This document shows positions 56,722 to 64,000 of a DNA stretch of 64,000 nt, piece by piece. The notes below the pieces were generated by a model. It had not been told where the DNA came from and ran no database searches. It saw only the letters and a list, made by a program, of their open reading frames with translations. Position 1 is the first letter of the stretch. Each line of letters begins with the position of its first letter. This DNA is from JAFNAG01 sp963739235. GTDB taxonomy: Bacteria; Acidobacteriota; UBA6911. Location: NCBI GenBank assembly GCA_963739235.1, contig CAVTZY010000032.1, forward strand, positions 1 through 64,000, written 5' to 3'. The translations under genes were made by a program, and so were the position numbers.

Positions 56722-57648
56722 ATGACACAGAGTATTGGAAGCCCCTGGTTTTTCGCGGTCTTTCTGGCGGTCGTGTTTGTGCTGCTGGCTATCGATCTCG
56801 GCATCTTTCACCGCAAGGTGCACGCAGTCAAAGTAAAGGAGGCTCTGGCCTGGAGCATTGCCTGGGTTGTGCTCTCCGGACTCTTCGGAGCCTGGGTTTA
56901 CGGGGAATTCGGCCGGCAGCATGCGCTCGAGTTTTTCACGGGCTACCTTGTCGAGTACGCTTTGAGTGTCGACAACATCTTTGTCTTCATCCTGATCTTT
57001 GCCTACTTCGCCGTCCCTCCCAAGCTGCACCATCGCGTCCTGTTCTGGGGCATTCTGGGCGCACTCTTCATGCGCGGCGGATTTATTTTTGCCGGCGCCA
57101 AGCTGATTCAGACCTTTCACTGGATCATTTACATATTCGGCGCATTTCTTATTTTCACCGGCATCAAGATCCTGCTTCAGAAGGGGGAATCCGAGGTCGA
57201 GCCCGGGCGCAATCCGGTGGTCCGCCTGTTCCAGCGCATCATGCCCATGTCATCAGGCTACGGTGAGGGCGTCTTCTTCATGAGGCAGGCCGGCAAATGG
57301 GTAGCTACACCGCTTGCTTTGGTCCTGGTCACCGTGGAAACCACCGATCTGGTCTTTGCGCTGGATTCGATTCCGGCCATCTTCGGAGTCACCACGGATT
57401 GGTTTATCGTTTTTACATCCAACATCTGCGCCATTCTCGGGTTGCGCTCCATGTACTTCCTGCTTGCCGCTGTGGTCGATCGCTTCGTATATCTCGGCGC
57501 AGGATTGGGAATCGTCCTGTCATTCATCGGGGTGAAGATGGTGCTGAGCGACGTCTATCCGTTGGGGATTGAAATCTCCCTGCTTGTGGTCGCCGTGATT
57601 CTCACAGGCTCGGTCATTCTCTCTCTGATTAAACCACCGAAGCATTGA
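56722..57648 (+). CDS. TerC family membrane protein
   Basis: A 308-residue TerC/Alx-like inner-membrane protein with about nine helices. EYALSVDNIFVFILIF and TTDLVFALDSIPAIFGVTTD carry the conserved acidic residues in membrane segments. Members act in tellurite resistance or manganese export during protein export. The start has AAGGAG. I looked for a manganese riboswitch upstream and found none. Confidence 0.88.
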   Translation: MTQSIGSPWFFAVFLAVVFVLLAIDLGIFHRKVHAVKVKEALAWSIAWVVLSGLFGAWVYGEFGRQHALEFFTGYLVEYALSVDNIFVFILIFAYFAVPPKLHHRVLFWGILGALFMRGGFIFAGAKLIQTFHWIIYIFGAFLIFTGIKILLQKGESEVEPGRNPVVRLFQRIMPMSSGYGEGVFFMRQAGKWVATPLALVLVTVETTDLVFALDSIPAIFGVTTDWFIVFTSNICAILGLRSMYFLLAAVVDRFVYLGAGLGIVLSFIGVKMVLSDVYPLGIEISLLVVAVILTGSVILSLIKPPKH

Positions 57649-57735
57649 AAATCATTGTGCGACACTTCAATTCGAGCCCGGTCACTGGTAAGATCCGGAT
57701 TTGTATCCGATGAATTTTGTGGGAGGAATATTGCT

Positions 57736-57960
57736 GTGCCTATGTACGAATATGAATGCCGCAGCTGCAAAGCGCGGTTTGAACATCTGGTCTTTGACCG
57801 CACCGCGGAGGTCGTTTGCCGCAAATGCGGCAGTGGCGATGTGGCCCAGTTGCTTTCGACCTTTGCTGTCGGGAGCGAGTCCACCAAGTCGGCGCCGCAG
57901 GCTGGCCCATGCGCCGGCTGCCAGGGAATGCAAGGTGGCACCTGCCCGATGAATCAATAG
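57736..57960 (+). CDS. FmdB-type zinc ribbon protein
   Basis: A 74-residue protein starting MPMYEYECRSCKARFE with CRKCGSGDV, the four-Cys zinc ribbon of the FmdB family, then an extra CAGCQGMQGGTC near the C-terminus. The GTG at 57736 (ribosome-binding site GGAGGA) gives the family-typical N-terminus. The role is unknown, though members regulate or bind nucleic acid. It overlaps no gene and is 31 bases before the next hydrolase. Confidence 0.85.
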   Translation: MPMYEYECRSCKARFEHLVFDRTAEVVCRKCGSGDVAQLLSTFAVGSESTKSAPQAGPCAGCQGMQGGTCPMNQ

Positions 57961-57991
57961 GCGGCAGGCCTTTCAAATTCACATACAGGAT

Positions 57992-58864
57992 GTGGCAAGT
58001 CCTATGGAACCGATCTCTGAGTACTACTACTCGCACCGGCTGAAGCTGCACTTTTGGGATTGGGGTGGAGAGGACAAGCCGAATCTGGTCCTCGTGCATG
58101 GCAGCCGCGATCATGCCCGCAGCTGGGATCGAATTGCCAGGGCGCTCTGCCTGGACTTCCGCATCGTCGCCCCGGACCTACGCGGGCACGGCGACAGCAG
58201 CTGGACCCAGGGAGCCATGTACAGCATCCCCGAGTATGTCCTGGATGTATCGGCCCTCATCGACATCATTGGCCGGCACCCGGTCTACCTGATCGGCCAT
58301 TCTCTAGGTGGAGCAGTAGTGATGCAGTATGCCGGAGCCTATCCGGAACGCGTCCGCAAGCTCGTCTCGATCGAAGGCTATGGACCGGCTCCTGACAGGC
58401 TGGTACCGACCCCCGCCCACGAAAGGCTGAGAGAATGGATCGAAAACATGCGCGCATACGAAAAACGATCCCCGCACCGCTATCCCGGCCTGGATGCTGC
58501 TGCGGCGCGTATGAAGGAGGCGAATCCGCACCTCTCCGATGAATTGGCCCGAAACCTGACGCTGTTTGGCGCTAACTGGAACCCTGACGGCACGCTGGTT
58601 TGGAAGTTCGATAACTACGTGCGGGCTTTCTCACCCTATGGATTCAACATGGAGGATGCACAGGAGATCTGGCGCCAGATCGCCTGCCCGGTCCTCTTGT
58701 TTCGCGGGCTCGACAGCTGGGCGGTGGATCCGGAGAAAGACGGGCGTATCCACGCCATCCCCAACTATCGGCTGATCAACATCCCCAATGCGGGCCATTG
58801 GGTCCACCATGACCAGCCGGACATTTTCATCGAAGAAACGAAAAAGTTTCTGTTCGAAGCCTGA
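57992..58864 (+). CDS. Alpha/beta hydrolase
   Basis: A 290-residue cytoplasmic hydrolase. It has NLVLVHGSRDHARSWDRIA (oxyanion), GHSLGGAVVMQYA (nucleophile Ser), FRGLDSWAVDPEKD (acid) and NAGHWVHHDQPDIF (His). The nearest type is the general alpha/beta-hydrolase fold 1 esterase/epoxide hydrolase group. Start is GTG 57992 or ATG 58004; no ribosome-binding site decides it. Substrate unknown. Confidence 0.85.
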   Translation: MASPMEPISEYYYSHRLKLHFWDWGGEDKPNLVLVHGSRDHARSWDRIARALCLDFRIVAPDLRGHGDSSWTQGAMYSIPEYVLDVSALIDIIGRHPVYLIGHSLGGAVVMQYAGAYPERVRKLVSIEGYGPAPDRLVPTPAHERLREWIENMRAYEKRSPHRYPGLDAAAARMKEANPHLSDELARNLTLFGANWNPDGTLVWKFDNYVRAFSPYGFNMEDAQEIWRQIACPVLLFRGLDSWAVDPEKDGRIHAIPNYRLINIPNAGHWVHHDQPDIFIEETKKFLFEA

Positions 58865-58905
58865 GCTGTCACTCGCCGACGCCAAATCAAATGAATCCCC
58901 GGTGC

Positions 58906-59252
58906 CTGCGATTCAGACAGTGGGAAAAAGCCTTGCCACGAATGGCACGAATGGAGCCGAAGGAGAGAGGAGCCATCAAGGGAGTGCGATTTTGCCGCTT
59001 ACCCAGGGCGCAATGCTTCGCGCTGCAACGTTCTGGCGCTAATTTCCCGGGAAAGCGCATCCGGGGCCGGAGATAGATGGGCAATCCAAAAGCGCTTTCC
59101 CGGGAAATTGGCGCCAGAATGTTGGCCGGAGGCTGCCCTGGGTAAGCGGCAAAATCGCAGGTTATCGGCGTGCTCTTCGATAAGGTTTTTTCTTTGCGCT
59201 ACGGCTATTCGTGTCATTCGTGGCTGCTTTTGGCTTTTGCTGTCTGGCGCAG
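58906..59252. repeat. 347-bp nested fold-back element (MITE-like)
   Basis: The outer ends are CTGCGATTCAGACAG (58906-58920) and an inverse CTGTCTGGCGCAG (59240-59252). Within are CACGAATGGCACGAATGG and its inverse near 59206. A long inner pair, 58986-59058 with 59092-59158, matches over most of its length, sharing GCGATTTTGCCGC and AATTTCCCGGGAAAGCGC. The 538-base gap has no gene. The 25383-25456 element has the same ends in short form. Confidence 0.75.
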
Positions 59253-59402
59253 TCCGTGTGCAATTGCCCTTGCAGGACGGGTGCCAACGATGCTAGGTTC
59301 ATGGCTTCGTGCTTTCGAAATCGCAGGGTGGCCGGCGGAATCGACAGGCTGAATTCAAGCCGGCCAGACCTCGCCTAACTCAAAATTTCCGCGGAGAGTC
59401 GC

Positions 59403-61013
59403 ATGGGAAATCCGTTGTTCGCAACCAAACCAATGAGCATGCTTCTGAATGAAGCAGGGGAAACGGGTGAGAATACTTTAAAGCGTACGCTTGGCCCAGT
59501 CTCACTGACCGCCCTGGGCATTGGCGCCATCATCGGCGCCGGCATCTTCGTGCTGACCGGATTAGGGACGCAATATGCGGGTCCAGGTCTGATGCTCTCG
59601 TTTGTGATCTCGGGCCTCGGCTGTGCGTTTGCCGGCCTCTGCTATGCTGAGTTTGCAGCCATGATTCCTTTGGCGGGGAGCGCATATACCTATGCGTACG
59701 CGACCCTAGGGGAGTTGTTCGCGTGGATCATCGGGTGGGATCTAACGCTCGAATACGCCATGGGCGCCAGCACGGTTTCCTCGGGATGGTCCAACCACTT
59801 CATTGAATTCCTGCACATTTTCAAGATCGACATGCCGTTGTGGCTCGCCTATGACCATTGGACCGCACTGAAGACGGCTGAAAATGTCATTGCGCGGCAG
59901 ATGGCCAAGGCCGCCGACCCAAGCCTGGTCGAGGGTACCAAGGCGTTTCTCGACAAAGTCGGCGAAATCATGAGCGCCCAGTCAGCCGAGTTGGTGCAGA
60001 GCGCACATAACCTGATCAATGCGCCGCATGTGTTTGGCATTGAGATTGGCTTCAATCTGCCCGCCATGGTCATTGCCGGTATCATCACCATGATCCTGGT
60101 CATCGGGATTAAAGAAAGCGCGCGCTTCAACGCCACGATCGTAGCGATAAAGGTTGCCGTGGTCCTGTTCGTGATCCTCCTTGGTTTGCGCTACATCAAC
60201 TTTTCGAATTGGGGAAACAGCTGGTCCACCTTTGCTCCCATGGGGTTCTCCGGCATCGGGGCGGGTGCAGCCTACATCTTCTTCGCCTACATCGGATTTG
60301 ATGCGGTTTCGACCACGGCGCAGGAGGCCAAGAATCCGAGGCGCGATCTTCCGATCGGCATTATCGCATCCCTGGCCGTGTGCACAGTCCTCTACATTCT
60401 GGTAGCCGGAGTGCTCACGGGCATGGTGCCCTGGCGGGAAGTTAACGTGGAAGCACCGATCGCGCGCGCGTTCCTCGATCGCGGTCTGACCACGGCTTCG
60501 CATGTGATCGTGCTCGGTGCCCTGGCGGGGCTGACCAGTGTGATGCTGGTCATGTTGCTCGGTCAGACACGCGTGCTGTATTCAATGGCGAATGACGGCC
60601 TGCTGCCGAAGAAGTTCTTCGCGGCCATTCACCCGAGATTCCGGACGCCCTACAAGAACACGATCCTCGTCGGCGCCCTTGCGGCGGTCGTGGGCAGTCT
60701 GACGCCGATTGACGATATCGGCAAGATGGTGAACATCGGGACGCTGTTGGCTTTTGTCATCGTGTGCATCGCAATCCTGATTCTGAGGAAAACAAATCCG
60801 AATGCCCCGCGGCCATTCCACACGCCCTTCGTGCCGGTGGTGCCTTTCCTGGGGATTATCTTCAACGGTTACATGATGTACAAGCTGGGCTGGATCAACT
60901 GGGCGCGGCTCATCGTCTGGTTGCTCATTGGGCTGGTGATTTATTTCCTCTATAGCCGGTACCATAGCAAGGTGCGGATAGCCAATGCTAACGCGGCGAG
61001 AGCTGCAAAGTAG
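59403..61013 (+). CDS. APC-superfamily amino acid permease
   Basis: A 536-residue transporter with 12 or more helices. GIGAIIGAGIFVLTG is the APC helix-1 signature; AYTYAYATLGELFAWIIGWDLTLEYA and YIGFDAVSTTAQEAKNPRRDLPIG are conserved in the cationic amino acid transporter (CAT) branch. It would import amino acids with protons. An unusually long loop with AADPSLVEGTKAFLDKVGE lies between helices 4 and 5. GGAGAG precedes the start. Ordinary otherwise. Confidence 0.9.
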   Translation: MGNPLFATKPMSMLLNEAGETGENTLKRTLGPVSLTALGIGAIIGAGIFVLTGLGTQYAGPGLMLSFVISGLGCAFAGLCYAEFAAMIPLAGSAYTYAYATLGELFAWIIGWDLTLEYAMGASTVSSGWSNHFIEFLHIFKIDMPLWLAYDHWTALKTAENVIARQMAKAADPSLVEGTKAFLDKVGEIMSAQSAELVQSAHNLINAPHVFGIEIGFNLPAMVIAGIITMILVIGIKESARFNATIVAIKVAVVLFVILLGLRYINFSNWGNSWSTFAPMGFSGIGAGAAYIFFAYIGFDAVSTTAQEAKNPRRDLPIGIIASLAVCTVLYILVAGVLTGMVPWREVNVEAPIARAFLDRGLTTASHVIVLGALAGLTSVMLVMLLGQTRVLYSMANDGLLPKKFFAAIHPRFRTPYKNTILVGALAAVVGSLTPIDDIGKMVNIGTLLAFVIVCIAILILRKTNPNAPRPFHTPFVPVVPFLGIIFNGYMMYKLGWINWARLIVWLLIGLVIYFLYSRYHSKVRIANANAARAAK

Positions 61014-61081
61014 CGGTAAAAACACGAAGACTCCAGGAAAGCCTTGAGGATGAAGATTTCCTGGAGTCTTTACGGTTCCGG

Positions 61082-61672
61082 TCAGGCGCTCTTGCGCAAT
61101 TCGACCAGCACTTGCCGTGCCACTCCCTTCAATGTGTCCACGACACCTGTGCCATCCTGGTCGCCACTGCTTCGAAGACCGGCTCGCCCTTGACCAGCAG
61201 CAGTTTCTTAAGTTGCTCCGCGGGCATCGCGTTGGGCAAGTCCCGCTTGTTGAGCTGCAGCACGTAAGGGATCTTCCCGATATCGAATCCGTGTTCCTTC
61301 AGGTTCTGTTCCAGGTTGGCGAGCGATTCCAGGTTGGCGTCCAGACGCTCCTCCTGTGAGTCGGCCACAAAGACCACGCCGTCCACTCCCCGCAGGATGA
61401 GTTTCCGGCTGGCGTCGTAAAATACCTGGCCGGGGACCGTGTAAAGATGGAAACGCGTGCGCAAACCGCGGATTTGTCCCAGGTCAATAGGAAGAAAATC
61501 GAAGAACAGGGTACGTTCGGTCTCCGTCGCCAGGGATACAAGCTTGCCCTTGTTCTCCGAATTCGTGATGTCGTACAGGTATTGCAGATTGGTGGTCTTC
61601 CCCCCCAAGCCCGGGCCCGTAGTAGACGATCTTGCAGTTAATTTCCCGTGCTACGTAGTTTATGAACGTCAA
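61082..61672 (-). CDS. MglA-like small GTPase (two frameshifts)
   Basis: A roughly 196-residue Ras-like GTPase. It starts MTFINYVAREINCKIVYYGPGLGGKTT (P-loop); a seven-G run at 61600-61606 adds one base and breaks the frame there. FLPIDLGQIRGLRTRFHLYTVPGQVFYDASRK is the MglA switch region and LQLNKRDLP the guanine-binding motif. A -1 shift near 61150 hides the end GVVDTLKGVARQVLVEL. MglA switches cell polarity in gliding bacteria with an MglB activator, which is encoded 25 bases upstream. Confidence 0.83.
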
Positions 61673-61696
61673 CGTTAAAACCTCTCACCCATGAAA

Positions 61697-62215
61697 TCAG
61701 CTGCCCGGTTTAAGGAAGCTGAACATCTTGTCAATATCTTCGTCCGTGAAATATAAAGGCGACGACGCCGCTGGCGCCGCTTTAGCGGCAGAACTGGCTC
61801 CTTCCGTTTTGCGCAGGAAGCCCTTGAGAATTTCCTCCAGATACGCTGTCGCCCGTTTTACTCTCAGCCGAACCATGCCAAGCGCGACAGTTTCGTCAAA
61901 CACCACCACCAGGGAGAACCTCTTGGCAACATCCGAAATATGAATGCTGCGATGCTTCCCCTGGTGATAGAGAATGGAGAACTCGGGTTCGCCTACCAGA
62001 CGCGCCAGTCCATCCGTTGCGGCGATATTCGCAGCCGCCAGGGAGGAAAGGGAGGTCATGTCGATACCGTGGGCTGGACCTTCGGAGGCAATCTGCTGCC
62101 CACTCCGATCAATCAGCAGCACCAGGTCTGCCCGGAGGTCCCTTTGCGTCATAACCAGAATGGACTTCAGACGCAGGTACTCAGCTTCGTGGAGAACAAT
62201 GTTACTCGGATTCAT
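61697..62215 (-). CDS. Roadblock/LC7 domain protein (MglB-like)
   Basis: A 172-residue protein with one roadblock/LC7 domain: DLVLLIDRSGQQIASEG, SLSSLAAANIAATDGLARLVGE and HISDVAKRFSLVVVFD. The C-terminal 45 residues are an Ala/Ser-rich linker and short helix (DEDIDKMFSFLK) not seen in short MglB proteins. It is probably the GTPase-activating partner of the downstream MglA-like protein. Start 62215 is preferred to 62239. Confidence 0.83.
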   Translation of the reverse strand: MNPSNIVLHEAEYLRLKSILVMTQRDLRADLVLLIDRSGQQIASEGPAHGIDMTSLSSLAAANIAATDGLARLVGEPEFSILYHQGKHRSIHISDVAKRFSLVVVFDETVALGMVRLRVKRATAYLEEILKGFLRKTEGASSAAKAAPAASSPLYFTDEDIDKMFSFLKPGS

Positions 62216-62500
62216 CAACGACCGGCATCCCAAAGGCATATATCAGAATAAACCATTGAAATATATAGTGATATCCGCGCAACTAGCGCACCCTTTCAGC
62301 CGACTCCAGATCGGAAAGGGAGGGATGATTGAACCTTACCGACCTTACCCTTGACTTATCGACCGAATTCTCCTAATAATAACTGACAAATTGTGATGCA
62401 CTTTTTATTGCGCACAGATAGCTGATTCTAAAGCGCTTATAGGATTTCACAATCAGGCTGCCCCGTGTCGGGTTCCTGGAGGGGCAAAGGCAAGGAAGCG

Positions 62501-63229
62501 ATGGCAAGCAAACGAAAGAGCACAAAAACGAAAGGCAGTTCCAAGCCCGCACATAAAAAGCCGGTTCGTTCGCGCGCAAAACCCTCGGCCAAGCCAAAAG
62601 CCAAGACACACGTGAAATCAGTGAAGTCTGCGAGGCGTGGCAGGGTGCAGGGGACCACGGCAGCAGGATTGAAAAAGGTGAGCCCCGTCAAGAAGATAGA
62701 AGAATCACCGCGGCTCCTGCGCGACACGAAAAGTACGACGGCGGCTCTGGGTCAGCTCGAGAAGGCGATCAAGCTGATTTATCACAAGGAGTTTAAGAAA
62801 GCCCGGATCGAATTGAAATCCCTGATTGAGAGCCACCCGGCTGAACAGGAGATTCTGGCGCGGGCGCGCATCTACATTCAGATTTGCAATCGGGAGGAAG
62901 CCTCACACAAAAAGCCCGTAATCGGCAACGACCAGCTTTACACGCTGGGTGTCATGGAGCACAACCGGGGGAACTTCGATAACGCCATTAACTATTTCCG
63001 GCAATCCCTGGATAATAACTCGAACTCCGACCACGTCTACTACTCCCTGGCCGCATCGTTTGCGCTCAAGGGAGATTTCGCTGAGGCCGTCCGGAATCTT
63101 CAAAAGGCCGTCGAACTCAACGAAGAGAATCGCATCTATGCCAAAAATGACGTGGACTTCGCACCGCTTCATGGTCAGAAAGATTTCAGCGACCTGATCG
63201 GTTGGAACCAGCCCGCTGTGGGCGGTTAG
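62501..63229 (+). CDS. TPR protein with histone-H1-like basic N-terminus
   Basis: A 242-residue protein. Residues 1-70 are Lys/Ser/Pro/Ala-rich, like histone-H1-type tails (SAKPKAKTHVKSVKSARRG), with no aromatic core. The rest is tetratricopeptide-like: LGVMEHNRGNFDNAINYFRQSLD and LAASFALKGDFAEAVRNLQKAVEL. AAGGAAG precedes the ATG at 62501. The basic tail might bind nucleic acid or acidic surfaces. It ends seven bases before yvcK. Confidence 0.75.
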   Translation: MASKRKSTKTKGSSKPAHKKPVRSRAKPSAKPKAKTHVKSVKSARRGRVQGTTAAGLKKVSPVKKIEESPRLLRDTKSTTAALGQLEKAIKLIYHKEFKKARIELKSLIESHPAEQEILARARIYIQICNREEASHKKPVIGNDQLYTLGVMEHNRGNFDNAINYFRQSLDNNSNSDHVYYSLAASFALKGDFAEAVRNLQKAVELNEENRIYAKNDVDFAPLHGQKDFSDLIGWNQPAVGG

Positions 63230-63236
63230 CCATGAC

Positions 63237-64000
63237 ATGTCTGCGCACAACTTGCATAGCGTAGTCTCCATCGGGGGAGGAACCGGGCTTTCCTGCCTGC
63301 TGAAGGGATTGAAGCACAGGGTAATTGAGTCTCCGGTAATCGTCCCGCCGGGCATCAAGCCGTGGATTGCGCGCTTGACTGCCGTCGTAACCGTGAGCGA
63401 CGATGGCGGCAGTTCCGGCCGCCTCAGAGACGAGCTCCAGATGCTTCCGCCGGGCGACATTCGCAACTGCATGGTCGCACTCGGCACCGACGAGTCACTC
63501 CTCGCCCATCTGTTTCAATATCGGTTCTCGGGTTCCGGCCAGCTGCATGGACACAGCTTCGGCAACCTTTTCCTGACTGCGCTGACTGCTGTCACCGGTG
63601 ATTTCCTGGAAGCGATTCGCGTCAGTTCAGACGTTCTGGCAATCAGGGGCAGGATCTACCCCGCCACTCTCAGCGACGTCAGGCTGCAGGCCATTCTCGA
63701 TGATGGCAGCGTGCTGTTCGGCGAGTCTCTGATCTCCAAAAGCCGGGCGCGCATTTCATCTCTGTCGCTTTTGCCGCCAGATTGCCGGCCCGTCCCTGCG
63801 GTGCTGGAGGCGATCCGGAAGGCGGACTTGATCACGATTGGCCCGGGATCGCTTTTTACCAGCCTCCTGCCCAACCTGCTGGTACCAGGAATCGCACGCG
63901 CGTTGAGGAAATCTCCGGCCTTGAAGATTTTCATCTGCAACCTGATGAGCCAGCCCGGCGAGACGATAGGATTCTCCGCGGCTGACCATGTCGAGGCCAT
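63237..64000 (+). CDS. yvcK: YvcK-like (CofD-fold) protein, runs off the window
   Basis: The frame is open from the ATG at 63237 to the end of the window (254 codons, 3' end missing). It has VVSIGGGTGLSCLLKGLK, TVSDDGGSSGRLRDEL, PPGDIRNCMVALG, HGHSFGNLFLTAL and LITIGPGSLFTSLLPNLLV, the signature of UDP-GlcNAc-binding YvcK/CofD-like proteins, which affect cell-wall and carbon metabolism. The start overlaps no gene and follows the TPR gene by seven bases. Confidence 0.9.
   Translation, partial: MSAHNLHSVVSIGGGTGLSCLLKGLKHRVIESPVIVPPGIKPWIARLTAVVTVSDDGGSSGRLRDELQMLPPGDIRNCMVALGTDESLLAHLFQYRFSGSGQLHGHSFGNLFLTALTAVTGDFLEAIRVSSDVLAIRGRIYPATLSDVRLQAILDDGSVLFGESLISKSRARISSLSLLPPDCRPVPAVLEAIRKADLITIGPGSLFTSLLPNLLVPGIARALRKSPALKIFICNLMSQPGETIGFSAADHVEA

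Overview
The window reads as a chromosomal segment of a Gram-negative, diderm soil-type bacterium, most likely an Acidobacteriota member. This is an inference from an Oar-like TonB-dependent receptor with a carboxypeptidase-regulatory domain, an LptD-type LPS assembly protein, a GH3/serine-hydrolase fusion, MglA/MglB-like proteins and a gap-pgk-tpiA-secG cluster. No rRNA is present. One tRNA-Leu and one SRP RNA were found.

Layout. 1-1874: an insertion sequence (DDE transposase plus a DUF6788-like partner) whose right end cuts into the 5' end of truA. 1875-7753: truA remnant, an OPT peptide transporter broken by six +1 shifts, dipeptidase pepD and an unknown protein. 7750-13540: a TonB-like protein with a small coiled-coil partner, an mntH-usp operon and a predicted exported methyltransferase-like protein. 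13541-20285: fold-back repeats, the large TonB-dependent receptor, a MacA-like adaptor with an ABC ATPase but no permease, and tRNA-Leu. 20340-25302 (minus): GHMP kinase-gap-pgk-tpiA-secG. 25629-31761 (plus): lptD, folK, a divergent panC, dacB, moaD, moaE. 31862-34305 (minus): SRP RNA, dnaX, recR. 34642-39081: an RND efflux adaptor and permease, the latter with several frameshifts. 39141-41609: a C39-like cysteine peptidase, a divergent Ddl-like ATP-grasp ligase and a Cys-rich small protein. 41680-50460: NFACT protein, alcohol dehydrogenase, alpha/beta hydrolase, phosphoglucomutase and the GH3/serine-hydrolase fusion. 50457-53401 (minus): a Fur-family regulator, rubrerythrin, CCG-type Fe-S protein and DUF3501 protein in one operon. 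53611-61013: cytochrome c, NusG paralog, Sua5, dual-specificity phosphatase, TerC, FmdB zinc ribbon, alpha/beta hydrolase and an APC permease. 61082-64000: mglB/mglA-like pair, a TPR protein with a histone-H1-like basic N-terminus, and yvcK running off the end.

Two patterns run through the whole window. First, many otherwise well-conserved genes (OPT, RND permease, lptD, dnaX, mglA, ATP-grasp, C39, GH3 fusion, one hypothetical) contain single-base frameshifts, several at homopolymers. Reads or a second assembly are needed to tell consensus error from real decay. Second, intergenic spaces are rich in inverted-repeat elements of at least three sequence families, often sitting between convergent genes.

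The best candidate for an incompletely described system is the Fur-rubrerythrin-Fe-S-DUF3501 operon, followed by the C39 peptidase/ATP-grasp/Cys-rich cluster and the exported methyltransferase-like protein.
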